Shown here one piece after another: positions 17,455 through 26,335 of a DNA stretch of 64,000 nt. A program made the translations under genes and the position numbers. The stretch comes from Halovivax asiaticus JCM 14624 (GTDB lineage Archaea; Halobacteriota; Halobacteria; Halobacteriales; Natrialbaceae): assembly GCF_000337515.1 (NCBI RefSeq), contig NZ_AOIQ01000017.1:1-64000 (forward strand). Reading direction: 5' to 3'. Each line of letters starts with the position of its first letter. Within the stretch, counting starts at the first letter, position 1. The notes under the pieces are model-generated. The model saw only the letters and a program-made list of their open reading frames with translations. It made no database searches and was not told the DNA's origin.

Positions 17455-17632
17455 GGGTTCAGCGCAACCGACTCCGCTGGCGAGCGCTGCTGAACGAACG
17501 ACAACGGAGGGTTGATACATCAATATTTATTCACGGACGATATAACGGTTTCTCCGTACCCGTTTCGGGGTGTATCCCGCCCGTGAGAGTGCCCACAGTT
17601 GGCCTGCTGGCGCGACTGCGAATCTTTATGCT

Positions 17633-18045
17633 ATGGAGACGGCTTGGGGCGACTACTGGGGTCGTCCGAAATCGATGCATCTCGAACCTATCGACGGTGA
17701 ACTCGCATACGTCGACGACCAGTCGACTGGCGTGCTAACGGTCGACGTTGCGGGCCTGGAAGCGCGCGTCGAACTTCGCGAATTGCAGCCACTCACTGGG
17801 CTTGCAGCCCACCCTGCCGACGTCGACCCGGCCGTATCTCGTCGACGCTTGGCTTTCCGGTGGAGACGTTCGACGGATCGTCCGTGTACCGCGGACGCAA
17901 ACCGGGGCTCGACCTGCACTACGCGAGTCTCGGCGACGGTCACGACGAACCGCTCGGTATCGTCTCGTTCGGCGAGGTCCAGCCCGGACGCTACGCGGCC
18001 GCATTCGAGGCCGTGCTGTGGCCGGATTCGTCGTCTGGGAACTGA
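17633..18045 (+). pseudogene. Frameshifted small haloarchaeal gene
   Basis: Two halves in different frames both read as acidic haloarchaeal protein. The first is METAWGDYWGRPKSMHLEPI and following, to about 17820. The second runs from about 17860 to the stop at 18045, with YRGRKPGLDLHYASLGDG and GEVQPGRYAAAFEAVLWP. Between them a third frame reads PYLVDAWLSGGDV, so two one-base shifts may be needed to restore the protein. A TATA-like ATCTTTATG precedes the ATG. It could be a decayed gene or an assembly error. The protein family is not recognised. Confidence 0.5.
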
Positions 18046-18145
18046 GGGCGGATTTTTTCGAAGTCGCGAGAAGCGGGGGCGGCGTCTTCAGCGGGACGCA
18101 CCGACGTCGTTCTACCGCCCGCCGACGGTGACCCCTCGCCCATCC

Positions 18146-19372
18146 TCACGCCTTCCGCCAGTATTTCCACAGTAGCGGGAGGTCGCTCGGAGACAGCAAC
18201 TTCAGGATCTCTCGCTTGTTTCCGCCGTTGATCTCCGAGAGCGTGTCGCGGTCGGTCCGGTTCAGGTCCTGCATGAGCCGATCGTAGCGCTCGTTCGAGG
18301 CGAGGTAGAGGAGTTTCGTCATCGTCAGGCGGCGATCTTGCCGAGGTGCCACTCGTTCGTGCCAGAGGTCGTCGTAGACCGCCATCTCGCGCGCCGCCGT
18401 GTCCGTCGTTCCGGTGAGACACCGGTCAGCCGTCATCGCGGCCGCTCGAGCGGATCGCATGCACTTGTCCACGCCTTCGCCCCAGACGGGATCGACGGAC
18501 GGAACGGTGTCACCGATCGCCATGAACGATGTCGTGCTCATCGACCCCGGCGGTTGGACGTACGCGGACCCGCGGACCTGCGTCTCGGGAATTCTCCTCG
18601 CGTTTGCGAACCGTGGATCGGTGTCGAGCCAGTGTTCGAGATAGCCGTCGACGGTCCGCTCGTCGGTGGCGTGATCTCGGTACTCCTCGTTCTGGATAAA
18701 ACACACCCCGACTTTGGCGGTCTCCACGCCGGTGTGGAAGATCCAGGAGTACCCGCCCGGCGCGTACTCGTGGTCCAACCGGAGCATCAACGCATCCGTG
18801 AGATCGGCGTGGCCGCGGTGATCGAGCGCGACGCCGTCGAACTGGTACTCGATCCCGATCGCGTGATTCGTGCGCGATAGATCGACGACGCCGAGGGCCT
18901 TGGCCAACGGCGCCGCCGGTCCCGTGGCGTCGACGACGATCTCGGCACGCACTTCCTCGTCACCGTTGTATCGGATCCCGACGACGTCACCGTCCTCGAC
19001 GATCGGCTCTCGAACGCGTGCGTCGAACAGGTACTCGGCGCCCTTCTCGCGCCCGTCCTCGACGAGGAATCGCTTGAAGTCCGCGAACTCCAAGACGTAT
19101 CCCGGTTGCGACTGTGTGAGGTGCTCGTTCGGTGATTCGAGGACCACCGACTCCGTCTCGTGCATGACCACGTCGTCCGGAACGCCGAAGGCGGTCATCA
19201 TCGACGCGAACGTCCCGCCCGTCGACTTGTTGCTCTGGGCGGGGAACTCGGCTTCCGGTTCCGTCTCCAGCACGACGACGTCGAATCCGCGATCGGCGAG
19301 ATCTCGTGCGCACTGCGCTCCCGCGGGCCCGGCGCCGGCGATCGCGACGTCGTATTCGGTCGATCCACTCAT
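18146..19372 (-). CDS. Geranylgeranyl reductase-family FAD-dependent oxidoreductase
   Basis: A 408-residue flavoprotein. The N-terminal AIAGAGPAGAQCARDLADRG is the FAD-binding Rossmann motif, EIVVDATGPAAPLAKAL is the second dinucleotide element, and FMAIGDTVPSVDPVWGEGVDKCMRSARAAA is the conserved GD motif of the geranylgeranyl reductase/p-hydroxybenzoate hydroxylase group. Members saturate isoprenoid chains of archaeal lipids or menaquinone, or oxidise aromatic substrates; several paralogues occur per haloarchaeal genome and this one cannot be assigned more exactly. It stands alone after a 388-base leader region. Confidence 0.85.
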   Translation of the reverse strand: MSGSTEYDVAIAGAGPAGAQCARDLADRGFDVVVLETEPEAEFPAQSNKSTGGTFASMMTAFGVPDDVVMHETESVVLESPNEHLTQSQPGYVLEFADFKRFLVEDGREKGAEYLFDARVREPIVEDGDVVGIRYNGDEEVRAEIVVDATGPAAPLAKALGVVDLSRTNHAIGIEYQFDGVALDHRGHADLTDALMLRLDHEYAPGGYSWIFHTGVETAKVGVCFIQNEEYRDHATDERTVDGYLEHWLDTDPRFANARRIPETQVRGSAYVQPPGSMSTTSFMAIGDTVPSVDPVWGEGVDKCMRSARAAAMTADRCLTGTTDTAAREMAVYDDLWHERVAPRQDRRLTMTKLLYLASNERYDRLMQDLNRTDRDTLSEINGGNKREILKLLSPSDLPLLWKYWRKA

Positions 19373-19760
19373 GTTCGCAGTCCCCGTGGTACATCACCCT
19401 CCGTCCGCATGCGTCTCCCGTACCGACCGATCGTCTGTATCTGTCCTCGAGCCCCTCTCGACACTCGTCGTCCCTGCTTGGCGGTGACGTTCTCCATCTG
19501 CTGATTCACTTCTTCCACTGATACTGAAGTATATTGGAACGGAGTGCCACTTTCTCTGGGTTTTCCAACAGGACCACGAAAGACGGTGTCTGAAGCGCGC
19601 ACCGTACCCACCGACGCGGCTGCTTCCGGTTCGGCCAACCGGCTGAGCGCTTGTTCGTCGATACTGGATTCGACGGCTTCCGGACTCGGCAGGTGCGTTC
19701 GACCACAGGTATGGGCGTTCCCGACGCCGGAGGACTCTGCGAGCGGCTTCTCTCCCTCTC
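19373..19760. other. Intergenic region, no recognisable gene
   Basis: A 388-base stretch between two minus-strand genes. Open frames here are basic and low in acidic residues, so I do not call a gene. A minus-strand TATA-like AATATACTT near 19530, inside a short dyad (ATACT-GA-AGTAT), is the best candidate promoter for the reductase gene, which would then have a leader of well over 100 bases. Confidence 0.4.
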
Positions 19761-20945
19761 TTACGCGGTAATGATTTTCGCGAGCCGCTGGCGATCGAAC
19801 AGTCGTTCGGCCGCCGGGATGTCGGGATACGACTCGCCGGATCGGTATCCCGGCCACTCGCCGAACTGCTCGGGATAGAGCTGTTTGGCGGTCATCTCGA
19901 GCTGGAAGAGGTTCATGATCGGGCCCTGATAGCGCATCCCGCTGGCGACGACCCGATCGTTCTGTACCGCCGACAGTTGCCTGCCGATCGGGTCCGCTTC
20001 GAGCCGCTCGCGAGCGTCGGTGACGGAGTACTGCGGCGTGATTCCCCAGAGGTGGAGAAGCACGTCGGGATCGGCGTCGAGCATCGCCTCGTACCCGATC
20101 GTTCCCCAGTCGTCAGACCACGATTCATCGGCGAACGCGTCGTTCGCGCCGAGCGGGCGCGTTTCGGCCTGCCAGAACCCGGGCGTATCGAGGTGATAGG
20201 AGTAGAAGACACCATCACCGAGCGTCGCTCGAGCGACCGTCGGTCGGTCCGCTTTCGGTGGAAGATTCGATCTGATCTTCGTTCTCGTCTCCTCGTATAG
20301 CTCGGCGAGTTCGGCGTACCGTTCTTCCTCTTGGAAGACGGCCGCGACCTTCTCGAAGAGTTCCCACAGGGTGTAGTACTCGTAGGTGCCGGCGTAGGCG
20401 TCGGCGGGGTCGCTGTGGACGCCGCTGTGGAAATTTCCGAACCACGGGCCAATCCGCTCGCTGACGTTCTCGATATCGTTCTGGCTCCAGTTACGCTGAG
20501 TGAGCAGCACGTACGACGGATCGAGGAAGTGCACGTCGCTCTCGTACGCGAAAAGTTGCTCCTCGGTCAGCTGACTGTCGAGCGGGTGGGGCAACGATGC
20601 GCCGTCGAAGGAGACGCCGTCGAGTTGGTCGTAGTACCCGCTCATGGTCGGTCCCGACATCTCTGGGGCGAACAGGGTGTTCACCGCGTCGCCGTGGCCG
20701 AGCGCGACGGCCATGTCCGCGTAGTGCGGGAACGTGACGAACGCGTCCTCCGGGACGCCGTCGAACGCGACCTCGCCAACCGGGCTCATCGTCACCGTAT
20801 GCGACCCATTTCTGCCGTTGCCTTCGCCGCCGTTCAGTATTCCACCGTCGCCCGAGAGACAGCCGGCGAGGGCTGCACTCCCGGCCGCGATTCCAGTGCC
20901 GATGAACCGCCGTCGGGTTCGGTCGGACCGTCGTGCTTCGCTCAT
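19761..20945 (-). CDS. Iron/siderophore-type ABC transporter substrate-binding lipoprotein
   Basis: A 394-residue secreted lipoprotein. The N-terminus MSEARRSDRTRRRFIGTGI has a twin-arginine motif and is followed by the lipobox LAGC at about residues 25-28, then a Gly/Asn linker. The body is a type III periplasmic binding protein (BtuF/FhuD-like), with two lobes around residues 60-180 and 230-390. I start at 20945 because the longer frame would put extra residues before the Tat signal. A DtxR-like palindrome lies 4 bases upstream of the start, which supports an iron role. No permease or ATPase gene is adjacent, so it must share a transporter encoded elsewhere. Confidence 0.88.
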   Translation of the reverse strand: MSEARRSDRTRRRFIGTGIAAGSAALAGCLSGDGGILNGGEGNGRNGSHTVTMSPVGEVAFDGVPEDAFVTFPHYADMAVALGHGDAVNTLFAPEMSGPTMSGYYDQLDGVSFDGASLPHPLDSQLTEEQLFAYESDVHFLDPSYVLLTQRNWSQNDIENVSERIGPWFGNFHSGVHSDPADAYAGTYEYYTLWELFEKVAAVFQEEERYAELAELYEETRTKIRSNLPPKADRPTVARATLGDGVFYSYHLDTPGFWQAETRPLGANDAFADESWSDDWGTIGYEAMLDADPDVLLHLWGITPQYSVTDARERLEADPIGRQLSAVQNDRVVASGMRYQGPIMNLFQLEMTAKQLYPEQFGEWPGYRSGESYPDIPAAERLFDRQRLAKIITA

Positions 20946-20949
20946 GGGT

Positions 20950-20963
20950 TTAGGCTGGCCTAA
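20950..20963. promoter_or_regulatory. DtxR/Idr-type iron-regulator operator
   Basis: TTAGGCTGGCCTAA has perfect 6-base arms (TTAGGC/GCCTAA) around a 2-base centre. It resembles the TTAGG...CCTAA boxes bound by DtxR-family iron-dependent repressors. It lies only 4 bases before the binding-protein ATG, so bound protein would cover the transcription start of a leaderless mRNA and act as a repressor. Confidence 0.7.
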
Positions 20964-21092
20964 CAATACAAAAGTCGCTCGATGCCGGTTGCGCGCAGGT
21001 GGCTTCTGAGCTGGGGCCAGCGGGTCGCACTAGTGCGTTCGTCCGCGCTACGCGCGCTCACTATTGCAGGTTGCCGTCCACGGCCGCGGCGG

Positions 21093-21397
21093 CTACTTCT
21101 GTTGCTTCTGGACGTCCGTGAGCGTCAACCCGCAGCCACACGGCCGCGCCGAGTGCGAGTGCGGCCCCGTCGACGTGATGCTGATGACCGGCATTCCGCA
21201 GAACGGACACGGCGGGGACGAACTTTCCTCGGAGTCCGGCAAGCCGGCCGTCGGTCGTCACCGGCGAGCATCGACGTGACGGTGGCGCCGTTCAGTGGGC
21301 ATCCGCACGGGTCGGCGGCGTGGAGATTCGGCTCCTGCGTCCGGATCGTGATTACCGGTTCGTCGTAATGCGGACAGTTTCGTTCATCGAATACCAC
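21093..21397 (-). pseudogene. Tandem zinc-ribbon protein gene with a frameshift
   Basis: Two homologous modules lie in different frames of the minus strand. Module 1 (GTG start at 21397) reads NCPHYDEPVITIRTQEPNLH and then AADPCGCPLN. Module 2, ending at the stop at 21093-21095, reads PCPFCGMPVISITSTGPHSH and then SARPCGCGLTLTDV. Each has CPxx..P, a His and PCGC, as in small zinc ribbons. A single shift near 21250, in the linker (DDRR/PTAGLPDSEESS), would join them. The second Cys of module 1 is Tyr. Either a recent pseudogene, programmed frameshift or base-call error. Confidence 0.6.
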
Positions 21398-21463
21398 CTC
21401 GTCACTTGCTCACCACATCAATCCCTGCCAATATTTACTTACTTCCAACACGTTCGTGGCGAT

Positions 21464-21886
21464 ATGGACCGCTCTACTCGGGATACACTCGTTTCCATCT
21501 TCGTCGGGGGCGGCGTCGGTGCGGGATTGTACTGGATCGCAGGATACGAGAGCCTCGCACTGGTAACCGGCCTCTGCTGGGCCTGTGGACTCAAACTCAC
21601 GCTCCACGTCGGCCACCGATACCCGGCATTTGCCACGGGTGAGTCGTGGACCGACAAACGATGGACCGGACTCAGCGTCGGGGCCGTCACGGGCGCCGCC
21701 CTCGTCGGAGTGAGCCCGCTGCTCCCGCTCTCGAACGACCTGCGATTCGGACTCGGCGCGCTGGTGCTTGGCGCTGGACTGGTCGCGTACCCGGCGGGTT
21801 CGCTCGCCGTCCTGGAGCGAGTCGACGGCGCGACCGATTCCGCCTCGATGAACTCTGGAACGCCGTCTCCTTCCGATACCGAGTGA
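21464..21886 (+). CDS. Hypothetical membrane protein
   Basis: A 140-residue protein with four likely membrane segments: LVSIFVGGGVGAGLYWIAGY, LALVTGLCWACGLKLTL, GLSVGAVTGAALVGVSPLLP and FGLGALVLGAGLVAYPAGSL. The C-terminal tail is Ser/Thr-rich. The ATG at 21464 (MDRSTRD) is preferred over upstream in-frame codons that overlap the divergent zinc-ribbon gene start. TATA-like AATATTTACT lies about 30 bases upstream. I do not recognise the family. Confidence 0.65.
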   Translation: MDRSTRDTLVSIFVGGGVGAGLYWIAGYESLALVTGLCWACGLKLTLHVGHRYPAFATGESWTDKRWTGLSVGAVTGAALVGVSPLLPLSNDLRFGLGALVLGAGLVAYPAGSLAVLERVDGATDSASMNSGTPSPSDTE

Positions 21887-21954
21887 TTCGATCAGGGTCT
21901 GATGAGCATCCAGAACCCATAAAAAACTGGCCCCTCGTGACGCTGCCAACCCCG

Positions 21955-23250
21955 CTACGTTGCCGATAGGTCGGGCTCGGTCTGCAGGTCGAAGTCGGCT
22001 GGAGTCACAGCCCCGACGGCGGGGAGCCGTCGAAGGCGCGGACGCAGGAGGATGTAGACGGCCGTGAAGCCGAAGCCACTTGCGGCCAGGGCCATGGTCG
22101 TCGTTCCCAGCGTTTCAGCGACGATCCCACCGACGAGTGATCCGAGCGGGAGCGTCGCCCCCGAGGCAGTCCCTTTCGTCGCAGCGACTCGCCCGAGCAG
22201 GTCGGCCGGGAACAACCGCTGGTTTAGTGTCGCCATCAGTACGCCCGAGGCGCCGGCAGGGACCCATGCGAGGCCGAACAATACGACCGTCAGCGTCGGC
22301 GATGGCAGTAGTACTGCCGCGACCCAGCACCCCGCCCCCAGCCCGTGCAGGAGCAGCACCTTCCCATAGGGAATGCCAGCGATATACGGCCCGACGACGG
22401 ACCCGACGAGCCGACCGATTCCGAGTGCGCCCAGTAGCAAGCCGTAGATTGCGGGCCCACCGATGCCGGCGCCGAACGCCGGCAGGATCGCCAGCGCCAC
22501 GCCGGTCGCGAAATTCGCCACCGCGGTCGTCAGCAACAACTCGACGAACAGCGTCCCGCGGAGGACGTCGACCCCGGCCCGGAGATCCGAGACGTACGAT
22601 CGGAGCACCGATTCGACGGATGCGTCGGTGTCGTCGGACTCCTCGGTCCGTTCCGGCGTTCCGGGGGTGCCCAGCGCGATTCCGGCGAACAGCAACGCGG
22701 CGACGGCGAAGGTGAGCGAGTCGATCACGAAGAGGGTCGTCGCCCCGAATACGGCGATGAGGCCGCCGCCGCCGACCGCATCGAATACCATATCCAGTCC
22801 GAGCGTCACCGTCGCCAGGGCGGAGTTGGCCTCGGAGAGATGTCCGTCGTCGACGATACGTGGGAGGAGTGCCGTCTCCATCGGTGCCATCACCAGCGTC
22901 GCGAGCATGAGCACCGGGGCGACGGCGAACAGAACGCCGACGTGCAAGTTGCCGGTCGCCGCGGCGAGCGGCAGCACGAGCACGACGAGGCCCTGGACCA
23001 CCTGTGATCCGACGAGCACAGAGCTGAGTGGCAGTCGATCGACGAGCGGCCCGGCGAACACCTGCAGCAGCCACGGGAGCAACAGTATCGCGTTCAGGGC
23101 TCCGGTAACGAGGGTCGAACCACTCAGTTCGAAGGCGAGCCACAACACGGCGACCGTGTAGAGGCTGCCCCCGGCGTTCGTCGTGAACTGCCCGGCAACG
23201 AAGCGTCGGAAATCCCGGTTTCGCCACAGCAAGCGCTTGGCGGCGATCAT
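21955..23250 (-). CDS. MFS transporter (EntS/multidrug exporter-like)
   Basis: A 431-residue major facilitator protein with about twelve hydrophobic segments. The opening LLWRNRDFRRFVAGQFTTNAGG and the segment VDRLPLSSVLVGSQVVQGL match the enterobactin exporter/MFS_3 group (conserved N-R-x-F-R in the first helix, D-R in loop 2-3). These proteins export siderophores, macrolides or other small molecules. The iron-type binding protein 1 kb away makes a siderophore link possible but unproven. Transcribed on the minus strand, convergent with the small membrane protein gene. Confidence 0.85.
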   Translation of the reverse strand: MIAAKRLLWRNRDFRRFVAGQFTTNAGGSLYTVAVLWLAFELSGSTLVTGALNAILLLPWLLQVFAGPLVDRLPLSSVLVGSQVVQGLVVLVLPLAAATGNLHVGVLFAVAPVLMLATLVMAPMETALLPRIVDDGHLSEANSALATVTLGLDMVFDAVGGGGLIAVFGATTLFVIDSLTFAVAALLFAGIALGTPGTPERTEESDDTDASVESVLRSYVSDLRAGVDVLRGTLFVELLLTTAVANFATGVALAILPAFGAGIGGPAIYGLLLGALGIGRLVGSVVGPYIAGIPYGKVLLLHGLGAGCWVAAVLLPSPTLTVVLFGLAWVPAGASGVLMATLNQRLFPADLLGRVAATKGTASGATLPLGSLVGGIVAETLGTTTMALAASGFGFTAVYILLRPRLRRLPAVGAVTPADFDLQTEPDLSAT

Positions 23251-23797
23251 CGACGCTCACCCCCGCGAGATACCGTCCCGGCGCCGGGTGAGTCGGATGA
23301 GCGAGTCGATTCTAGTTCGAACGGCTGTCTTCGGTCGTCCGAGCTCCGGCAGCGAGCCGGTAGCCCAGTGGATGTCGGCATATGTGTGTCTGGTCGAGTG
23401 AAAAATGCGACTACCCAGGAGGTAGCGAAACGACCCCGAGTGCTGCGGCTATCGGGCTCGTCGCGCGGCGGGCGGCGAGAGGGGTTTGAACACCGGGCGA
23501 ACCGCGAATCGGCTCGTCATAGAACGAATCGTGAGGGAGATTTGGACGATTGCCAAAATACGTGTTGGTTCCACACAGGACGATACTTCCCCTACGAAGG
23601 GCCCCAAATCGATACCTCACGCGGACCACTCTGTTTCGGCTATAGAAATAGCCAGACGGCGGCGACCCGCAGGTGGCCGCCACCTGGGCTCCACTTTCGA
23701 ACCCCTAATTTCCGAATTAGTGAAACGGGGTATTATATGGGTAAAGTGCCCGGAAAACGAACTTCCGGGGACGGTCACAAATCGAGTAGTTGCTGCA
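23251..23797. other. Intergenic region between MFS and tRNA-Met genes, no gene called
   Basis: A 547-base stretch. I see no reading frame with haloarchaeal composition. It contains a small perfect hairpin GGCTAT-AGAA-ATAGCC at 23638-23653 and a sequence near 23480 (GGGGTTTGAACACC, minus-strand sense GGTGTTCAAACCCC) that resembles a tRNA T-arm without the rest of a tRNA. A TATA-like tattatatgg lies near 23732. Confidence 0.4.
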
Positions 23798-23902
23798 TGG
23801 GCCCTGTCGGATTCGAACCAACGACCACTCGGTATCCCACGAACCCGGGGACACCGGCTTCGTTATGAGCCGAGCGCTCTTACCAGACTGAGCTAAGGGC
23901 CC
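23798..23902 (-). tRNA. tRNA-Met (CAU), elongator, with a 30-base intron
   Basis: The acceptor stem GGGCCCT/AGGGCCC, D-arm GCTC..GAGC, and T-arm GTTGG-TTCGAAT-CCGAC are all present. The anticodon arm is CTCGG-CTCATAA-CCGAG once a roughly 30-base insertion after position 37 is removed, leaving a 75-base mature tRNA plus discriminator A. The intron position one base 3' of the anticodon is the canonical archaeal site. Introns in the elongator tRNA-Met gene are known in haloarchaea. No CCA is encoded. Confidence 0.9.
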
Positions 23903-23958
23903 TCGTATCAGGGGAGTTCCGCCACGGTAGTAACAGTTTCTGTCCGGCGCGACTCCCC

Positions 23959-24549
23959 TCACTCCTCGTCGCCGTCCTGCATCGTTTCCTCGACTGTTGT
24001 CCGATGCGCGGTGGCCACGCCAGCGAGGTGTGGCGCTTCGGGGACGATCAACTCTTCGCAGGCCGTTTCGCAGGCGCTCTGACTCCCCGGGAGACAGAAT
24101 ACCGGCGTGTCCGCGGCGAGCCCGGCGGTCGCTCTGGAGGCCATCGCTCGCGTTCCGACTTCTTCCCACGAGCGCATGCGGAACAGTTCGCCAAACCCGG
24201 GCAGTTTGCGTTCGAACAGCGACGAAACCGCTTCTGGCGTGACGTCGTCCACACTCACGCCCGTTCCGCCGGTCGTCACGACCACGTCGATCTCCCGGCG
24301 GTTGACCAACTCCCGTACTGTGGAACGGATCGTCGCGGAATCGTCCCGGACCAGCACCCGCTCGCTGACCTCGTGTCCCTCGCCTTCGAAACACGTCGCG
24401 ACCGTATCGCCGCCGGGATCGTCGGGTGAGCCGTCGGACTCCGCCGCCTGCGCTGCTCGCGAGCTCGAGACGGTGACAATGGCGACGTACAATGGGTTGA
24501 CGACGTCGTGACCGTGCTGGTCAGTCGTTCGCCGCTCTGAAGGCGTCAT
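23959..24549 (-). CDS. moaB: Molybdenum cofactor biosynthesis protein MoaB
   Basis: A 196-residue protein of the MoaB/MogA family, which adenylylates molybdopterin before metal insertion. Visible motifs are YVAIVTVSSSRA near residue 20, VVVTTGGTGVSVDDVTPEAV near 100 and PVFCLPGSQSACETA near 160, which form the molybdopterin-binding site. I start at the ATG at 24549 because the longer frame runs through the tRNA-Asn gene. An inserted acidic loop (AESDGSPDDPGGD) follows the first strand. It sits between two tRNA genes on the same strand. Confidence 0.92.
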   Translation of the reverse strand: MTPSERRTTDQHGHDVVNPLYVAIVTVSSSRAAQAAESDGSPDDPGGDTVATCFEGEGHEVSERVLVRDDSATIRSTVRELVNRREIDVVVTTGGTGVSVDDVTPEAVSSLFERKLPGFGELFRMRSWEEVGTRAMASRATAGLAADTPVFCLPGSQSACETACEELIVPEAPHLAGVATAHRTTVEETMQDGDEE

Positions 24550-24647
24550 ATCGACCCTTCGTCGCTCGACCGCGAAATAGGCTGGGTGCCGGAAATATTG
24601 TCTTCGCTCGGAGCTACCGCTCCTCGCGAGTAGTGTTCGAAAAACAG

Positions 24648-24720
24648 CGCCGAAGCCAGGACTCGAACCTGGGACAACCTCGTTAACAGCGAGGTGCTCT
24701 ACCATCTGAGCTACTTCGGC
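24648..24720 (-). tRNA. tRNA-Asn (GUU)
   Basis: A complete 73-base cloverleaf: acceptor GCCGAAG/CTTCGGC with discriminator G, D-arm GCTCAGATGGTAGAGC, anticodon arm CCTCG-CTGTTAA-CGAGG giving anticodon GUU, and T-arm CCAGG-TTCGAGT-CCTGG. No intron. A T-run follows the 3' end on the minus strand. Confidence 0.95.
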
Positions 24721-24853
24721 TCGATTTCGAGTAGACGAGAGTGTTTCATAGGGCTTTCGCTTTGCCGGCCTGCGAATCAGTTGCACGCAGGGCGCCCGAG
24801 CGGGCCGTGGTGCTTCGATACGTTTTCCCGACGGGCCCGCGAAGCTTCGGTCG

Positions 24854-26272
24854 ATGAGTACCGACGGTGACGACCGGCTCGCGGACGTGCTGTCGACGGT
24901 TCTTGATCGCGTCGAACCCGACGCGGACGAACGGGCCGCGCTGGACGCCGTCGCCGATTCCCTGCTCGATCGGGCCGAGACGGCGGTGACCGAGCGTCAT
25001 CCGGACGCGGACGTCATGCTGGTCGGCTCGACGGCACGGGACACCTGGATCAGCGGGGATCGAGACATCGACGTCTTCGTGCGCTTTCCGGCAGATATCG
25101 ACCGCGAGACGCTCGAACGGGATGGCCTCGCGGTCGGGCACGAGACGCTCCCCGATGGGCACGAGGAGTACGCCGAGCATCCGTACGTGACCGGCGAGCG
25201 CGATGGCTTCGCGGTCGACGTGGTGCCCTGCTACCGTCTCGACGATGCGACCGACATCCGGTCGGCCGTCGATCGAACGCCGTTCCACACGACGTACTTG
25301 CAGGAACGACTCGATCCCGCCCTCGCTGCGGAGGTGCGCCTCGCGAAGGCGTTCCTCAAAGCGATCGGCGTCTACGGGAGCGACCTCCGAACGCGCGGCT
25401 TCAGCGGCTACCTCACGGAATTACTCGTTCTCGAGTACGGCGGCTTTCGCCCCCTCCTCGAGGCGGCGGCCGACTGGCATCCGCCGATCCACCTCGATCC
25501 CGAAGCGCACAGGGCGCCGCGCGAGACGGCGTCGCCGTCTCGTGACCCGGAGGTCGACGATGTCGACCTCCCCTTCGACGATCCGCTGGTCGCCATCGAT
25601 CCCACCGATCCGGAGCGCAACGTCGCCGCGGTCTGCTCGGCCGAGAACGTCGCCCGGTTCCAGCACCACGCCCGAGCGCTCCTCGCCGATCCCGAACTCG
25701 ACCATTTCGAATCTACCGATCCGGCGCCCTTCACACCCGCGGAACTCGAGACCGTGCTGGCCGACCGCGCCACCACGCCGGTCGCGATTCGGTTCGACGC
25801 ACCCGATCTCGTCGACGATCAGCTCTACCCACAGCTCGAGCGGTCGCGAGCTGGGCTCGTCGACGCACTGAACCGGCGGGGGTTCGACGTCTGTCGGAGC
25901 GCCGCCTGGGCCGCCGAGACGGCTGTTCTCTGGGTCGAACTCGCCATCGCGGAGCGCCCGGCGATCGAGCGTCACGAGGGGCCGCCGGTCCACGTCCGTG
26001 AGCATGCCGAGGGATTCTTCGACGCCTACGCCGACGACCCGGACGTCTACGGCCCGTTCCTCGACGGCGATCGCTACGTCGTCGAACGCGAACGCGAGTA
26101 TCGGACTGCCCCAGCGTTCCTCGGGAGCGACGCTCTTTTCGGCGTTCGTCTCGGCGCCCACGTCGAGACCGCACTCGAGGACGGCTACGACGTGTTGCAG
26201 GGCGACGACGTCACTGAACTCTGTGCAGAGTTCGGGGTCGAGCTGGCGAGGTACGTTCGACCGACGGTCTGA
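24854..26272 (+). CDS. cca: CCA tRNA nucleotidyltransferase, archaeal class I
   Basis: A 472-residue enzyme that adds or repairs the 3'-CCA of tRNAs, needed here because the tRNA genes in this window do not encode CCA. The nucleotidyltransferase core has VGSTARDTWISGDRDIDVFV (about residues 56-75) with the catalytic DxD, and the third carboxylate in FAVDVVPCY (about 118-126). The central helical region VRLAKAFLKAIGVYGSDL and the tail domain follow the class I order. Length fits the archaeal family. Starts at ATG, immediately after the divergent tRNA-Asn gene. Confidence 0.95.
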   Translation: MSTDGDDRLADVLSTVLDRVEPDADERAALDAVADSLLDRAETAVTERHPDADVMLVGSTARDTWISGDRDIDVFVRFPADIDRETLERDGLAVGHETLPDGHEEYAEHPYVTGERDGFAVDVVPCYRLDDATDIRSAVDRTPFHTTYLQERLDPALAAEVRLAKAFLKAIGVYGSDLRTRGFSGYLTELLVLEYGGFRPLLEAAADWHPPIHLDPEAHRAPRETASPSRDPEVDDVDLPFDDPLVAIDPTDPERNVAAVCSAENVARFQHHARALLADPELDHFESTDPAPFTPAELETVLADRATTPVAIRFDAPDLVDDQLYPQLERSRAGLVDALNRRGFDVCRSAAWAAETAVLWVELAIAERPAIERHEGPPVHVREHAEGFFDAYADDPDVYGPFLDGDRYVVEREREYRTAPAFLGSDALFGVRLGAHVETALEDGYDVLQGDDVTELCAEFGVELARYVRPTV

Positions 26273-26335
26273 CCGTCGGCACGACTCACGTTGGGTTCTG
26301 CCGACAGGTTCGTCGTTCCCGTCCCGATGGATTCC

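Noticed and set aside
19369-19857. A 162-codon minus-strand frame between the reductase and binding protein genes
   Set aside because: Composition is basic and low in Asp/Glu, no motif is visible, and it overlaps the 3' end of the binding-protein gene in another frame.
23470-23500. Additional tRNA gene suggested by a T-arm-like sequence
   Set aside because: No acceptor stem, D-arm or anticodon arm can be placed around it.
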